Source: Betaproteobacteria bacterium Ga0077540
GTDB taxonomy: Bacteria > Pseudomonadota > Gammaproteobacteria > Burkholderiales > Methylophilaceae
Length of the DNA: 64,000 bases
NCBI GenBank assembly: GCA_001464125.1
Contig: LNEP01000012.1
Location: 62,001-126,000 of the forward strand
Reading direction: 5' to 3'
Under the pieces are notes generated by a model. The model did no database searches, was not told where the DNA came from, and saw only the letters and a list, made by a program, of their open reading frames with translations. The position numbers and the translations under genes were made by a program. Shown in pieces: positions 8,853 through 18,697 of the stretch (the first letter of the stretch is position 1; each line of letters starts with the position of its first letter).

Positions 8853-9437
8853 TTATTTTGCAGCGGGTGCTGATTTTACTTTGGCTTGCTTAATGATAAT
8901 TGGCCTAATAGGTACATCTGAAAAGCCACGGTTATTGCCTGTAGGCACAATCCCTATTTTATGAACGACATCCATACCACTCACTACTTTACCAAACACG
9001 CAGTAGCCAACAAGATCAGGCTCCGGGCTGGTGTAGTTCAAAAATTGATTGTCTGCCAAATTGATAAAAAATTGGGCAGTTGCTGAGTTTGGGTCTGGCG
9101 TTCTCGCCATCGCAATAGTGCCTGACTGATTCAACAATCCATTATTGGATTCGTTGACGATAGGTGGACGCGTCGCTTTCTCGGTCAAATCACGCTCAAA
9201 GCCACCACCTTGAATCATAAAGCGGCTGATGACACGATGGAAAATAGTATTGTTATAGAACCCATCATTCACGTATTTCAGAAAATTCTCTACTGTGACA
9301 GGCGCTTTTTCTGGATACACTTCAACCACAAAATTACCTGCTGACGTCTCGAACTCAACTTGCGTTGCGGACATCGCTGAAGTTACCAATGCCATTAAAA
9401 ATGTAAATGTTGCTAAGAGTGGTTTGATGTATTTCAT
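8853..9437 (-). CDS. ppiA: peptidyl-prolyl cis-trans isomerase, exported cyclophilin
   Basis: Periplasmic cyclophilin of 194 residues. The start at 9437 ([18 protein letters not shown]) gives a clean signal peptide with likely cleavage after AMSA near residue 23. It also overlaps the upstream stop by one base (TAATG), while the longer reading from 9467 would bury the signal peptide. The fold motifs [29 protein letters not shown] and [14 protein letters not shown] match the neighbouring cytoplasmic enzyme. It is coupled to the L,D-transpeptidase gene, which suggests joint expression of envelope functions. A Lys/Ala tail ends the protein. Confidence 0.93.
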   Translation of the reverse strand: MKYIKPLLATFTFLMALVTSAMSATQVEFETSAGNFVVEVYPEKAPVTVENFLKYVNDGFYNNTIFHRVISRFMIQGGGFERDLTEKATRPPIVNESNNGLLNQSGTIAMARTPDPNSATAQFFINLADNQFLNYTSPEPDLVGYCVFGKVVSGMDVVHKIGIVPTGNNRGFSDVPIRPIIIKQAKVKSAPAAK

Positions 9438-10669
9438 TAAGCAGCGCCTTCGTAAATGATTTTCCATTGATTGTTTTCTTGAATCCAGTACTGGCGCTTT
9501 TTCATACGATTTTGTAGCGATGCGCTTCTAAAATCCTGTTCAAAATTTACCACCACCATCGGTTGCCTCGCATTAGGGTAAGTAAACATACTTACTTTTT
9601 CTATTTCTACATCCACTTTTGGCTTTTTAACTTGGATAGAACGTTTGTAATTGGCCCATTTATTAAAGTCACCCTCACTATAAAAAAAGTGAGGTGAATA
9701 GTTCGATAAGTATGCATCTGAGTTTTGTGAAACCCAGTCTTTACGCCATTTCTCTAAGGCATTTTGTAGCGACTCTTTTTGTTTGGCCTGCATATCGCCC
9801 GATGCGTCCACCAACCACTCCACATTGCTGGCAATAATCACCGGAGTATTCCCCCGATTTAGAATGGGGTGTAATGTTTTCAGGTCAGGGTTAGAAAGCA
9901 CTACGCAACCATCACTGGCGCGTGGAGGGCGACTATAGGTATCAGTGGGCGTGCCGTGCAACCAAATGCCAGAACCGTTACGCTTCTCATACACATCGAT
10001 TTCATTAGGATAATTCAGTGGGTACGCACCCTCACCATACATATCAGGCAATGGGCGATTTAACTTAGAGGATGCAAAATAAACACCTAATGGCGTACGC
10101 TTATCGCCTTGTGATTTTTTATCAATCCCATTTTTGCCTATGGTTACATAGTAGTCAGAGATATATTTTAGCTGACCATCTTCTTGCTTGGCGTACAAGA
10201 ACAATCTGGATTTAGACGTATCAACCACTACCGCATAACGTTGAGATTCATCCAATTGAATCAACAAATTAGGTTGTAAATGATCTTTATTTTTAGCGAG
10301 ATAACTTTCCAGACGCTTTTCTGCTTCTTCCTTCAAGTCTTCTACTTGGCGGGGATCTTTCACAACCGTATCACCAAAACCACTCAACATGCGTGCACGC
10401 GAGGCAAGTAGGTCGCCACGAATTAAATAAGCCAGCTTGAAATTAGGAGTGGTTTGAATCAGTTGATTGACGGTTTCGAGCGCATCACCAGTCTTGCCCT
10501 GCTTGATTTCCAACAATGCTTTAGCCAACATACTCTCAATAATGTTGGCGCTATATTTCTGTGCTAGAAATCGTGAGGCAATACCTTCTTGATTGATGGC
10601 GGTCGCATTCCACGGCAACACGGCCCCCAGCACCAACACAACCACCGATAAAGACTTAAAACGCAACAT
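9437..10669 (-). CDS. L,D-transpeptidase (YkuD/YafK type) with C-terminal NTF2-like domain
   Basis: Exported 410-residue protein. From the ATG at 10669 it has a signal peptide (LRFKSLSVVVLVLGAVLP); a TTG at 10690 is also open, but it overlaps the GGAGGG that is the likely ribosome site. A helical TPR-like region (about 30-85) comes first. The YkuD catalytic domain (about 140-285) contains IWLHGTPTD and SDGCVVLSN, with His238 and the catalytic Cys255. The C-terminal part (about 301-408, WRKDWVSQNSDAYLSNYS ... IQENNQWKIIYE) is NTF2-like and resembles the end of the neighbouring TPR protein. The role is probably peptidoglycan cross-linking or protein anchoring in the periplasm. Its substrate is not known. 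Confidence 0.9.
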   Translation of the reverse strand: MLRFKSLSVVVLVLGAVLPWNATAINQEGIASRFLAQKYSANIIESMLAKALLEIKQGKTGDALETVNQLIQTTPNFKLAYLIRGDLLASRARMLSGFGDTVVKDPRQVEDLKEEAEKRLESYLAKNKDHLQPNLLIQLDESQRYAVVVDTSKSRLFLYAKQEDGQLKYISDYYVTIGKNGIDKKSQGDKRTPLGVYFASSKLNRPLPDMYGEGAYPLNYPNEIDVYEKRNGSGIWLHGTPTDTYSRPPRASDGCVVLSNPDLKTLHPILNRGNTPVIIASNVEWLVDASGDMQAKQKESLQNALEKWRKDWVSQNSDAYLSNYSPHFFYSEGDFNKWANYKRSIQVKKPKVDVEIEKVSMFTYPNARQPMVVVNFEQDFRSASLQNRMKKRQYWIQENNQWKIIYEGAA

Positions 10670-10743
10670 GGGTAAGATTATACCCTCCAAAACCTAAAAC
10701 ATCTCAAATTCAAACAGATATCTTATCTACATCATGCAATACA

Positions 10744-11784
10744 TTAACGTCCAGCAATTTCCTGTTCAATCAGCCAGTTACCATTGACTTTAACCATGTT
10801 CAAGGTTTTACGAGTGCCTTGTGGCTTGCCATTGGCAATATAACGCTGGCTAAACTGCACTTTGGCTTGATCGGCCGTTTCCATTTTCACTGTTGGGTTA
10901 TTAACCTCAACCGAAATCGATTTTGGACGGGTAATACGATCACGACGTATGTCTTCCCAAGCCTTACGTGACTCACCTCTGGGCGTTTTAAAGCTGTCAG
11001 CATAACTCGCTAAATATTGATCCACATTTTGGTCAGACCACGCTTTTGCCCAAGCATTCACAGCATCCAATACGGCAGACTCCTCATTAGTAGATGCGTC
11101 AGCAGGTTTAGCCTCTGACTTCACCGCTTCCGGCTTTGCAGACTCTGCTTTGGCGACTTCTGGTTTTTTATTGTCTGCTAACTTAGTTGTGGTTACTGGC
11201 TTAGCAACTTCCACCGGTTTCGCAGGCTCTTTTGCAGCAACTGCGGCTTTACCAGCACTGGCTTTACCACCAAATAAGTCGGTAATCATGGAAAGCTTGC
11301 CTTGTGCTCTGGAGTTAGAAGTATCTAACTTAAACGCTTTGTCATAAGCCTCTGAGGCCAGTCTTGCATATATATCGCCTAAATTCTCATGGGCAGTGGC
11401 ATAGCTTGGGTGCGTTTTAATCGCTGTTTCCAATGCCTTACGCGCTTTATCGTATTGGCCTTGGTCAGCGTACAGCACAGCCAGATTATTATATGGCTCA
11501 GGTAAGTTAGGATACTTTTCGGTTAAATCAGTAAACGCTTTAATAGCATCATCACGTTTACCCTGCTCAACCAAAATCACCCCTTTCATAAACATTGCTT
11601 CGGCATCTTTTGGGTTTGCGCTTAAGTAGGCATTCACTTTCTCTAAAGCTGCTGCCTGATTTCCCTGTTCAGAGAGCAAGCTGATTTCTTTCAAGGCTGC
11701 ATTCGTATTGCCAGCAACAGCGAAATTCCATGCTGAAAATCCGAGGGTGATGACTAACAAACTTTTTATGATTATTGTGTGCAT
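10744..11784 (-). CDS. exported TPR protein with NTF2-like C-terminal domain
   Basis: A 346-residue secreted protein. Starting at 11784 gives a signal peptide (MHTIIIKSLLVITLGFSAWNFAVA); the longer reading from 11820 has no ribosome site. Tetratricopeptide repeats occupy about residues 31-145 (for example AEAMFMKGVILVEQGKRDDA and PEPYNNLAVLYADQGQYDKA). A low-complexity Lys/Ala/Pro/Val linker (about 174-233) joins them to an NTF2-like domain (about 236-344). That domain aligns by eye with the end of the L,D-transpeptidase 74 bases downstream. It is probably a periplasmic scaffold working with that enzyme. It is divergent from cysS. Confidence 0.85.
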   Translation of the reverse strand: MHTIIIKSLLVITLGFSAWNFAVAGNTNAALKEISLLSEQGNQAAALEKVNAYLSANPKDAEAMFMKGVILVEQGKRDDAIKAFTDLTEKYPNLPEPYNNLAVLYADQGQYDKARKALETAIKTHPSYATAHENLGDIYARLASEAYDKAFKLDTSNSRAQGKLSMITDLFGGKASAGKAAVAAKEPAKPVEVAKPVTTTKLADNKKPEVAKAESAKPEAVKSEAKPADASTNEESAVLDAVNAWAKAWSDQNVDQYLASYADSFKTPRGESRKAWEDIRRDRITRPKSISVEVNNPTVKMETADQAKVQFSQRYIANGKPQGTRKTLNMVKVNGNWLIEQEIAGR

Positions 11785-11980
11785 TTGCTTTTTGCCTTGA
11801 GAAGAATCGAAGATGTTCATTATGTTATACTTTTGGACGATGGTTGAATGATTAATTCTATCAATAGCTTAGGCCTAACCACAATAGCTGGCTTACTGAA
11901 TCACTGATTAAATACACTTTATTTCTAAATAACGATTCTTTTCACTACGCAAAGAACCATTTACTTTAAGTCACTACCGC

Positions 11981-13387
11981 ATGTTAAAAATATACAACTC
12001 CCTCGCACGCGAAAAACAAGTCTTTACGCCAATTGAATCTGGTAAGGTCCGCATGTATGTCTGTGGCATGACCGTATATGACTTTTGCCACCTTGGCCAC
12101 GCCCGCGTGATGGTAGTGTTTGATATGGTTGCTCGCTGGTTTCGCGCCAGCGATTATCAAGTGACTTATGTGCGTAACATCACTGATATTGATGACAAAA
12201 TCATCAAGCGTGCCAATGAAAATGGCGAAACAATTGATGTGCTGACACAGCGTTTTATTGATGCGATGGATGAAGACTCAGCGCGGCTAGGCATTATCCG
12301 CCCAGATATTGAGCCACGAGCTACGCAGCACATACAAGGCATGTTAGACATGATTGGCAAGCTCATTGAAAAAGGGCACGCCTACCAGGCTGCTAATGGC
12401 GATGTATTTTACAAAGTTCGTAGCTTCAACGATTACGGCAAATTATCGGGCAAAAGTCTGGACGATTTGCGCGCCGGCGAACGTGTGGAAGTGGACACCT
12501 ATAAGCAAGATCCAATGGATTTTGTGCTATGGAAATCCGTCAAACCGAACGAGCCAAATTGGGATTCACCTTGGGGCAAAGGTCGCCCGGGTTGGCATAT
12601 TGAATGTTCTGTGATGAGTGCTGAGCATTTAGGCGTACATTTTGACATTCACGGTGGCGGGCAAGATTTACAGTTCCCGCATCATGAGAACGAGATTGCA
12701 CAATCCGAAGCCGCGCATAGTTGCCAAATGGCCAACTACTGGATGCATAATGGCTTTGTGCGCGTGGATGATGAAAAGATGTCTAAATCATTAGGCAACT
12801 TTTTCACTATTCGTGAAGTGCTGACTAAGTACGACGCGGAAGTCGTGCGTTTCTTTATTTTGCGTGCACACTACCGTAGCCCGCTCAATTACTCTGACAA
12901 GCACTTAGACGATGCCAAAGCTGCACTCACGCGCCTATATACAGCCTTGCGTGGGCATGAAGTAAACACTCACAATATCGACTGGAACCAGCCGCAAGCT
13001 AAACGCTTTAAAGAAGCGATGGACGATGACTTGAATACACCGGAAGCGATGGCGGTATTGTTTGAATTGGCCAAAGAAAAAAGTCCCGAGGCACTAACCC
13101 TAATGAAAAATTTAGGGGCTGTGGTGGGATTATTGCAGCGTGATTCGGATGAGTTCTTAAAAGGTGGTGTTGCCGGTAACGCTAACATAAGAACGGGTAA
13201 CGATACTTCACAAGCATTTGGTGATGTTGGCTACACGGAGGCAAATATCACTCAGCTCATTTCTAGTAGGATAGACGCCAAAAAAGCCAAAAACTTTGCC
13301 GAGGCAGACCGCATTCGTAAAGAGTTGGCTGATGCAGGAATTATCTTAGAAGATACGCCACAGGGAACGACTTGGCGCAGAGCGTAA
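11981..13387 (+). CDS. cysS: cysteinyl-tRNA synthetase
   Basis: Class I aminoacyl-tRNA synthetase that charges tRNA-Cys; 468 residues, the usual length. Visible features are the zinc-binding [10 protein letters not shown] near residue 28, the HIGH-equivalent HLGH (37-40), the second zinc region [20 protein letters not shown] and the KMSKSLGN loop near residue 268. The C-terminal DALR-type helical part ends in the family-typical [10 protein letters not shown]. It is divergent from the exported TPR gene, with about 196 bases between start codons. It converges on the diguanylate cyclase gene nine bases past its stop, without a visible terminator. Confidence 0.97.
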   Translation: MLKIYNSLAREKQVFTPIESGKVRMYVCGMTVYDFCHLGHARVMVVFDMVARWFRASDYQVTYVRNITDIDDKIIKRANENGETIDVLTQRFIDAMDEDSARLGIIRPDIEPRATQHIQGMLDMIGKLIEKGHAYQAANGDVFYKVRSFNDYGKLSGKSLDDLRAGERVEVDTYKQDPMDFVLWKSVKPNEPNWDSPWGKGRPGWHIECSVMSAEHLGVHFDIHGGGQDLQFPHHENEIAQSEAAHSCQMANYWMHNGFVRVDDEKMSKSLGNFFTIREVLTKYDAEVVRFFILRAHYRSPLNYSDKHLDDAKAALTRLYTALRGHEVNTHNIDWNQPQAKRFKEAMDDDLNTPEAMAVLFELAKEKSPEALTLMKNLGAVVGLLQRDSDEFLKGGVAGNANIRTGNDTSQAFGDVGYTEANITQLISSRIDAKKAKNFAEADRIRKELADAGIILEDTPQGTTWRRA

Positions 13388-13396
13388 GTTAGCTAA

Positions 13397-14518
13397 CTAC
13401 TCATCGCCTTGGTATTTCACCACCAAATTGCGCCCATTATTTTTAGCTTGATACATCGCTTTATCGGCGTGACTTAACAAATCTTCCAGCGTTTCACCAA
13501 CATCAGTCACCCCAAAACTAGCTGTGAGTGATAATAGGTTTTCCTGCGCAATGACAATTGTAGAATTCATCATGGTTTGTTTGAGTTCATTCGCAATGCC
13601 TTCCGCCTCTGTTACTTGAGTATTAGGCAACAGCACAGCAAACTCTTCCCCACCAAATCTGCACAACACATCCGATTCTCTTAAATTGTTTTTAAGCAGC
13701 TCTGCCAAACAACTTAACGCCATATCGCCAGACGCGTGACCGTAACTATCATTGATACTTTTAAAGTGATCCACATCTAACATCAATGCGCTAACAGGCT
13801 GCTTGTTACTTTTACAGTAGTCAAATAACAAACGTGCTTTATCAAAAAATGCTCTGCGATTATTCAACCCCGTCAGTGCATCGGTTCGCGCCATATCTTC
13901 GGCGCTCATTCTGGCTTGCTCTAAATCATAGGCAAGCTCAAGATTCCCATTGAATGTTTTTTGTAACAAGATGCTGGTAATAATGCAAGACACATACATG
14001 CAACAGGCGGCAATGCCCACCCAAAATGTTTGCTCGTAACCCAAGGTGAGCAGCACCACAATCATTGGCACCAAAGCCAAAGAGACTGATGCCATTTGCA
14101 AGTAACGCAAGGGGCTGTACCAGGAAATCGCTGCACCAGCCAAACCTAATGAAAATGTATTCAGGATAAAAATGGCCGTGAGATTGTCTCTAGGCATAAT
14201 CCAAATCAGGCCAGCACTCCATGAAAGGAACACCAATAGTAGGCTAATAGAATAAGGGCTCTCCCACTTTAAAACATCACAGCCTTGCGGGTTAGACTGT
14301 TTAAAGCGAGAGATGATGATCATGCGCACTAAAGCAAGTAATAGTGTGATGCCGAACCAGATTAGCAAATGCTGACGGTTTGCAAGCTTCCACAAAGCGG
14401 CAACCAAGAATAACCCTGCTACTGCGCTCAACACAATCGGAATCAAGCTGTGCATGTACAACAGCTTGATTTTCTCAATATGAATGTGCGTTTGTTTGGA
14501 TTCCATCATTTTTAACAT
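13397..14518 (-). CDS. membrane diguanylate cyclase
   Basis: A 373-residue inner-membrane enzyme that makes cyclic di-GMP. The N-terminal half contains five or six hydrophobic helices (between about 24 and 190), resembling a membrane sensor of unknown ligand. The GGDEF domain (about 208-370) starts with RTDALTGLNNRRAF. It carries GGEEF (289-293) and, five residues before it, RESD (280-283), the RxxD inhibitory site, so activity with product feedback is expected. AGGGTGGG lies just before the ATG at 14518; the ATG at 14509 would be spaced better. It stands alone on the minus strand between cysS and argJ. Confidence 0.92.
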   Translation of the reverse strand: MLKMMESKQTHIHIEKIKLLYMHSLIPIVLSAVAGLFLVAALWKLANRQHLLIWFGITLLLALVRMIIISRFKQSNPQGCDVLKWESPYSISLLLVFLSWSAGLIWIMPRDNLTAIFILNTFSLGLAGAAISWYSPLRYLQMASVSLALVPMIVVLLTLGYEQTFWVGIAACCMYVSCIITSILLQKTFNGNLELAYDLEQARMSAEDMARTDALTGLNNRRAFFDKARLLFDYCKSNKQPVSALMLDVDHFKSINDSYGHASGDMALSCLAELLKNNLRESDVLCRFGGEEFAVLLPNTQVTEAEGIANELKQTMMNSTIVIAQENLLSLTASFGVTDVGETLEDLLSHADKAMYQAKNNGRNLVVKYQGDE

Positions 14519-14759
14519 CCCACCCTATGGACCAATACTTTATGTTTGTATGTTGTTATTTTTTAGCCTTTCAGTGTATCACAATCTGACTTTAGGCAAG
14601 ATAAGCACAATATTATCAATCACATACAACAAACAACTTCGCTAAAATACAGCATCACAACTCACAAAATAAACACCTGCATTTAGCTAATCAATTCGCA
14701 CGCTTAAAGAGGCTGAATACGTTAAAATAAAGCTCTTTATTTTTTACGGAATGATTGCA

Positions 14760-15986
14760 ATGCCTGTCAAACTAAGCGCCCCCAAAGCGGAGACTCTGTT
14801 GCCTGTAAAAGGCGTTCAATTAGGCTATGCTGAAGCCTATGTGCGCAAGCCTAACCGTAAAGATGTATTGGTCATGACGCTTGCAGAACACAGTGCAGTT
14901 GCTGGCGTGTTCACACAAAACCGTTTTTGCGCAGCACCGGTGACATTGTGTAAATCACATTTATCTCAAAGCGAGGGCATCCGCGCTTTATTGGTGAATA
15001 CCGGCTGCGCCAATGCCGGCACTGGCGAGGACGGCCTGCAACGTGCACAACAAAGTTGCCAAGCACTGGCTGGTTTACTGAATTTGAAAGCTAGTCAGGT
15101 ATTGCCCTTTTCTACTGGCGTAATTTTAGAGCCCTTGCCTGTAGATAAAGTGATTGCTGGCTTGCCTGCGGCCATTAGTAACTTAAAAGAAGATAACTGG
15201 CTAAATGCAGCAGAAGCCATTATGACCACAGACATTGTGGCCAAAGGCACATCGCGCCAATTAACCATTGATGGTAAAACCGTGACCATTACTGGCATCA
15301 GCAAAGGCTCTGGCATGATTCACCCCAATATGGCCACCATGCTGGGCTATATTGCTACGGACGCCGCCATCAGCCAACCCGCGTTGGAAAGCATCATCCA
15401 ATACGCCGTGAACAAATCGTTTAATTGCATTACGGTAGATGGCGATACCTCGACCAACGATAGCTTAATCATGATGGCAACACACTTGGCTGGAAATGCA
15501 GAAATTACTGCGCAAAGCGCCGACTTTATTGCTCTTCGCGATGCACTCACCGATGTGGCGATTGAATTGGCGCAAGCCATTGTGCGCGATGGCGAAGGCG
15601 CCACCAAATTCATGACTGTGAAAGTGGAAGGTGGCAAAGACGAAGCCGAGTGCCGCAAAGTGGCCTATGCGATTGCCCACTCCCCGCTGATTAAGACTGC
15701 CTTCTTTGCCTCTGACCCTAACTTAGGACGCATTTTGGCCGCCATTGGCTATGCCGGGATTGACGACCTAGACGTCAACAATATGGAACTCTATTTAGGC
15801 GATGTACTTGTGGCTGAAAAAGGTGGCAGAGCTACGAGCTATGAAGAGGCACAAGGTGCTGCCATCATGAAAGAGTCTGATATCTTGGTGCGGGTGGTAC
15901 TCAATCGCGGTCAAGCGGATGTTACTATTTGGACATGTGATTTTAGTTACGACTACGTCAAAATCAACGCTGACTACCGCTCATAA
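14760..15986 (+). CDS. argJ: bifunctional glutamate N-acetyltransferase/amino-acid acetyltransferase
   Basis: Arginine biosynthesis enzyme that transfers acetyl from N-acetylornithine to glutamate and can also use acetyl-CoA. It is 408 residues from the ATG at 14760; the ATG at 14751 sits directly on ACGGA, and the protein family begins at [16 protein letters not shown]. The autocleavage site is in [17 protein letters not shown], where the Thr becomes the N-terminus of the beta chain. [11 protein letters not shown] and [16 protein letters not shown] are further family blocks. The end at [13 protein letters not shown] is complete. It has its own intergenic region of about 240 bases upstream. 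Confidence 0.96.
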   Translation: MPVKLSAPKAETLLPVKGVQLGYAEAYVRKPNRKDVLVMTLAEHSAVAGVFTQNRFCAAPVTLCKSHLSQSEGIRALLVNTGCANAGTGEDGLQRAQQSCQALAGLLNLKASQVLPFSTGVILEPLPVDKVIAGLPAAISNLKEDNWLNAAEAIMTTDIVAKGTSRQLTIDGKTVTITGISKGSGMIHPNMATMLGYIATDAAISQPALESIIQYAVNKSFNCITVDGDTSTNDSLIMMATHLAGNAEITAQSADFIALRDALTDVAIELAQAIVRDGEGATKFMTVKVEGGKDEAECRKVAYAIAHSPLIKTAFFASDPNLGRILAAIGYAGIDDLDVNNMELYLGDVLVAEKGGRATSYEEAQGAAIMKESDILVRVVLNRGQADVTIWTCDFSYDYVKINADYRS

Positions 15987-16165
15987 GGCATGTTGATGAG
16001 TGAACTGCTGTGTTGCTACAACAAAATAAACCTTGCCGTACCCATCGTGCTGTCTGCGCTTTATTTTTTGTCTTGCGCCTTGCTTTTCATCTCATCTCCA
16101 AACCTTTTGAATATTGGATATTACACCCCCGCAGTAACCTTAATTTCAGCTGGACTGAGCAATAG

Positions 16166-17026
16166 ATGGACTCACTAGAAAACTTAATTGCACGTGCAGA
16201 AAGCTTAATTAACAAGCTTGAAACGTTGCTTCCCGCCGCCAATACACCCATTGACTGGTCGGCTATTGCTTGGCGGTGGGTTGCCAAGTTTGGGAAAGGC
16301 GAGCTGCAAGCCATTACACACCCGCACGCTATTCAACTGGACAGCATTTTATTTGCAGACAGGCAAAAAACCGAGGTCGTACGTAATACGCGTCAGTTTA
16401 TACAAGGCTTGCCAGCCAATAATGTGCTGCTTACCGGCGCGCGCGGCACTGGCAAGTCCACCTTGGTAAAAGCCTTGCTTACGGCCTTCTCGGGTCAAGG
16501 CTTACGCATGATTGAGGTGGAAAGACATGACTTAGTGCATCTAGCAGAAATTGTGAGCTTGATTCGTCATCGCCCAGAAAAGTTTATTATATTTTGCGAT
16601 GACCTGACCTTTGAGGCCAACGATGAAGGCTATAAAGCCCTCAAGGTCGTATTGGATGGCTCTATCTCGAACACTTCAGACAATGTGCTGGTATATGCCA
16701 CTTCAAATCGGAAAAATTTGATGCCAGAGATGTTTGCCGACAACTTGCCAGCACGTAGTGCAGATGGAGAGATTCGCCCAGGCGATACTATTGAAGAAAA
16801 AACCGCATTATCAGAGCGTTTTGGTTTATGGCTAAGTTTTTACGCGTTTGACCAAGACGAATATCTGGCTATCGCAGCCAGTTGGCTCAGTAGCTTCGAT
16901 ATTCCGTTTGACGAGGACGCCAGAGTGGCGGCTCTAGATTTTTCCCTAACCCGTGGTGCACGTAGCGGACGCGTTGCTTATCAATTTGCCCGCGATTACG
17001 CTGGAAAACAAAAACTAGCGCCATGA
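16166..17026 (+). CDS. DUF815-family P-loop ATPase
   Basis: A 286-residue AAA-like ATPase of the DUF815 family. A helical N-terminus (about 1-80) precedes Walker A GARGTGKST (about residue 92) and Walker B IIFCDDLTFE. NVLVYATSNRKNLMPE is the sensor-like strand. After it, ARSADGEIRPGDTIEEKTAL and FGLWLSFYAFDQDEYL are diagnostic of this family. The C-terminal helical lid ends the protein. The biochemical role is not established for the family. Its stop overlaps the next ATG by four bases, so it is coupled to the Nudix-ThiE gene. Gap to argJ: 179 bases. Confidence 0.88.
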   Translation: MDSLENLIARAESLINKLETLLPAANTPIDWSAIAWRWVAKFGKGELQAITHPHAIQLDSILFADRQKTEVVRNTRQFIQGLPANNVLLTGARGTGKSTLVKALLTAFSGQGLRMIEVERHDLVHLAEIVSLIRHRPEKFIIFCDDLTFEANDEGYKALKVVLDGSISNTSDNVLVYATSNRKNLMPEMFADNLPARSADGEIRPGDTIEEKTALSERFGLWLSFYAFDQDEYLAIAASWLSSFDIPFDEDARVAALDFSLTRGARSGRVAYQFARDYAGKQKLAP

Positions 17027-17982
17027 CTAAAATAGTGCAAGTTGCTGTCGCCATTCTTCAAAAAGCAAATGGCGAGTTTTTGCTGGCCAGCCGTCCGCAA
17101 GGCAAAGGCTGGGCAGGCTGGTGGGAGTTTCCTGGTGGTAAAATTGAACAAGGTGAAGCACCCGAGCATGCGCTAGTTCGTGAGTTGCAAGAAGAATTAG
17201 GTGTAACGCCAACAGCCATTCAGCCTTGGATTACGCGCCGTTACGATTACCCCGCCACACACGATGCACAAGCAAAAACAGTATTGCTGCATTTTTTCTT
17301 TGTTACTGCTTGGCAAGGTGACGTCAAGCCATTAGAAGGCCAAACACTTGCTTGGCAACCGCCACAGCATGTACAAGTCAGCCCAGTATTGCCAGCCAAT
17401 GCGCCCATTATGCAGGCGCTAGCATTGCCCAATATCTATGCTATTTCCAATTTGGCAGAAATGGGTAAATCAGAGTTTATACGCGCTTTCAAACAGGCTT
17501 TAGATCAAGGCTTACAACTGATTCAAATCAGAGAAAAGCAACTGTCTGCAGAAGCACTCAAAAGCTTAGTAGAAGATGTACTGAACACCAGTAGCTCCTA
17601 CGGCACCAAAGTGATGCTCAATGCAGAAATTGAACTGGCTGATAGACTGGGGGTTCATGGCGTGCATTTGAATAGCCTTGCGCTTATGCAGTGTCAGCGC
17701 AAACCCGAAGGATTAATGGTAGCGGCTTCTTGCCATGACACCCTGCAACTCGCGCATGCAGAACAGCTTGGATTAGATTTCGTCTTACTCTCCCCCGTGC
17801 TAAATACGCAAAGTCACCCAAATGCAACAACACTCGGTTGGTCAATATTCAAGGAAATGGTGTTGAATTACAGTTTACCTGTCTATGCATTGGGTGGCAT
17901 GTTGCCAGAGCATTTGTCTATGGCACAGAGCTGCGGTGCGCGTGGCATCGCCATGCAGCGCGGTGCATGGCTCAATAAGTAG
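17023..17982 (+). CDS. Nudix hydrolase (MutT-like) fused to ThiE-like domain
   Basis: A 319-residue two-domain protein. Residues about 1-130 form a MutT-type Nudix hydrolase with the Nudix box GGKIEQGEAPEHALVRELQEE (split by us only in writing: GGKIEQGEAPEHAL then VRELQEELG). It should clean oxidised nucleotides such as 8-oxo-dGTP. Residues about 145-315 resemble thiamine-phosphate synthase: IQIREKQL, GVHGVHLNS, FVLLSPVLNTQSHP, YALGGM. The ThiE NDR motif reads NAE here, so thiamine-phosphate synthesis is doubtful. This fusion is known in beta- and gammaproteobacteria. It overlaps the DUF815 ATPase gene by four bases. Confidence 0.9.
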   Translation: MTKIVQVAVAILQKANGEFLLASRPQGKGWAGWWEFPGGKIEQGEAPEHALVRELQEELGVTPTAIQPWITRRYDYPATHDAQAKTVLLHFFFVTAWQGDVKPLEGQTLAWQPPQHVQVSPVLPANAPIMQALALPNIYAISNLAEMGKSEFIRAFKQALDQGLQLIQIREKQLSAEALKSLVEDVLNTSSSYGTKVMLNAEIELADRLGVHGVHLNSLALMQCQRKPEGLMVAASCHDTLQLAHAEQLGLDFVLLSPVLNTQSHPNATTLGWSIFKEMVLNYSLPVYALGGMLPEHLSMAQSCGARGIAMQRGAWLNK

Positions 17983-17989
17983 ACAATAC

Positions 17990-18427
17990 TTAATAGGCTT
18001 CTTTGATTGGCAAAGTGACTTCTTGGTGAGTTACTTGGTCTTTTTCATCTTTAAAGCATAGTTTCAACGTAACTTTATCACCCGCTTTTAATGGTGCTTT
18101 TAAACCAAATAGCATTAGATGAAAACCGCCAGGTGCAAGCTTTTCAGGCTTATTGGGCTGTAAAGCCAAGTCATCTAGCTTTCTCATTTTCATAATGCCA
18201 TTGGTCATGGTCATGCTGTGAATTTCCACCTCATCCGCACTTTTGGTTTCTGCATAAAACAATTTTACAGCTTGCGGGCTTTGCAAGGTCATATAGGCTG
18301 CGCCCACTTTCTGACCTGGTGCGGTGGCACGCACCCAAGCGTCCGAAATCATCACTTCAGCTTGCGCTAAACTACTGAGAAATAAAAGAAAGAAGAATGT
18401 AGTTATATAACGATAGGTAGCGCTCAT
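17990..18427 (-). CDS. periplasmic copper chaperone PCu(A)C
   Basis: A 145-residue exported protein of the PCu(A)C (DUF461) family that binds Cu(I) in the periplasm, usually for cytochrome oxidase CuA assembly. A signal peptide (TTFFFLLFLSSLAQA) ends near residue 23. The copper ligands of the family are visible as His in EIHSMTM with several Met (MTMTNGIMKMRKL) and in GGFHLMLFGLK. It converges on the Nudix-ThiE gene with seven bases between stops. A Sco protein, the usual partner in CuA assembly, lies at 61.5 kb in this window but is not adjacent. Confidence 0.92.
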   Translation of the reverse strand: MSATYRYITTFFFLLFLSSLAQAEVMISDAWVRATAPGQKVGAAYMTLQSPQAVKLFYAETKSADEVEIHSMTMTNGIMKMRKLDDLALQPNKPEKLAPGGFHLMLFGLKAPLKAGDKVTLKLCFKDEKDQVTHQEVTLPIKEAY

Positions 18428-18489
18428 GGTAATAACCTTATTTACTAATGACTGATCTGAGAGTAATGACTGCTAATTTCGGACTAAAT

Positions 18490-18684
18490 TCAATTAGATG
18501 AATCATCATCCGATACTGGGGGCGTGGTTTCTGGAATACGGAAACGCTCATTGGCCCAGTCTCCAAGGTCAATCAGCTGACAGCGTTTGGAACAGAATGG
18601 GCGATATGGATTATCGGGAGTGAATTCGCTAGGCTGACCACATTGCGGGCATGGGACAAAACGCTTTTTTGTACTAGTTACCAC
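18490..18684 (-). CDS. yacG: DNA gyrase inhibitor / zinc-binding protein YacG
   Basis: Small zinc protein of 64 residues. The four ligands are Cys12, Cys15, Cys31 and Cys35 (CPQCG and [14 protein letters not shown]), the full YacG signature. In E. coli it binds GyrB and inhibits gyrase. Residues after 50 are acidic and probably disordered (VSDDDSSN). It lies 13 bases downstream of zapD and completes the zapD-yacG tail of the pilD-coaE cluster. Confidence 0.95.
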   Translation of the reverse strand: MVTSTKKRFVPCPQCGQPSEFTPDNPYRPFCSKRCQLIDLGDWANERFRIPETTPPVSDDDSSN

Positions 18685-18697
18685 GGAAAATTAGAGA

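Noticed and set aside
15990-16178. 62-residue hydrophobic ORF between argJ and the DUF815 ATPase
   Set aside because: It could form two membrane helices, but it overlaps the ATPase start, has only a weak ribosome site, and resembles nothing known to me.
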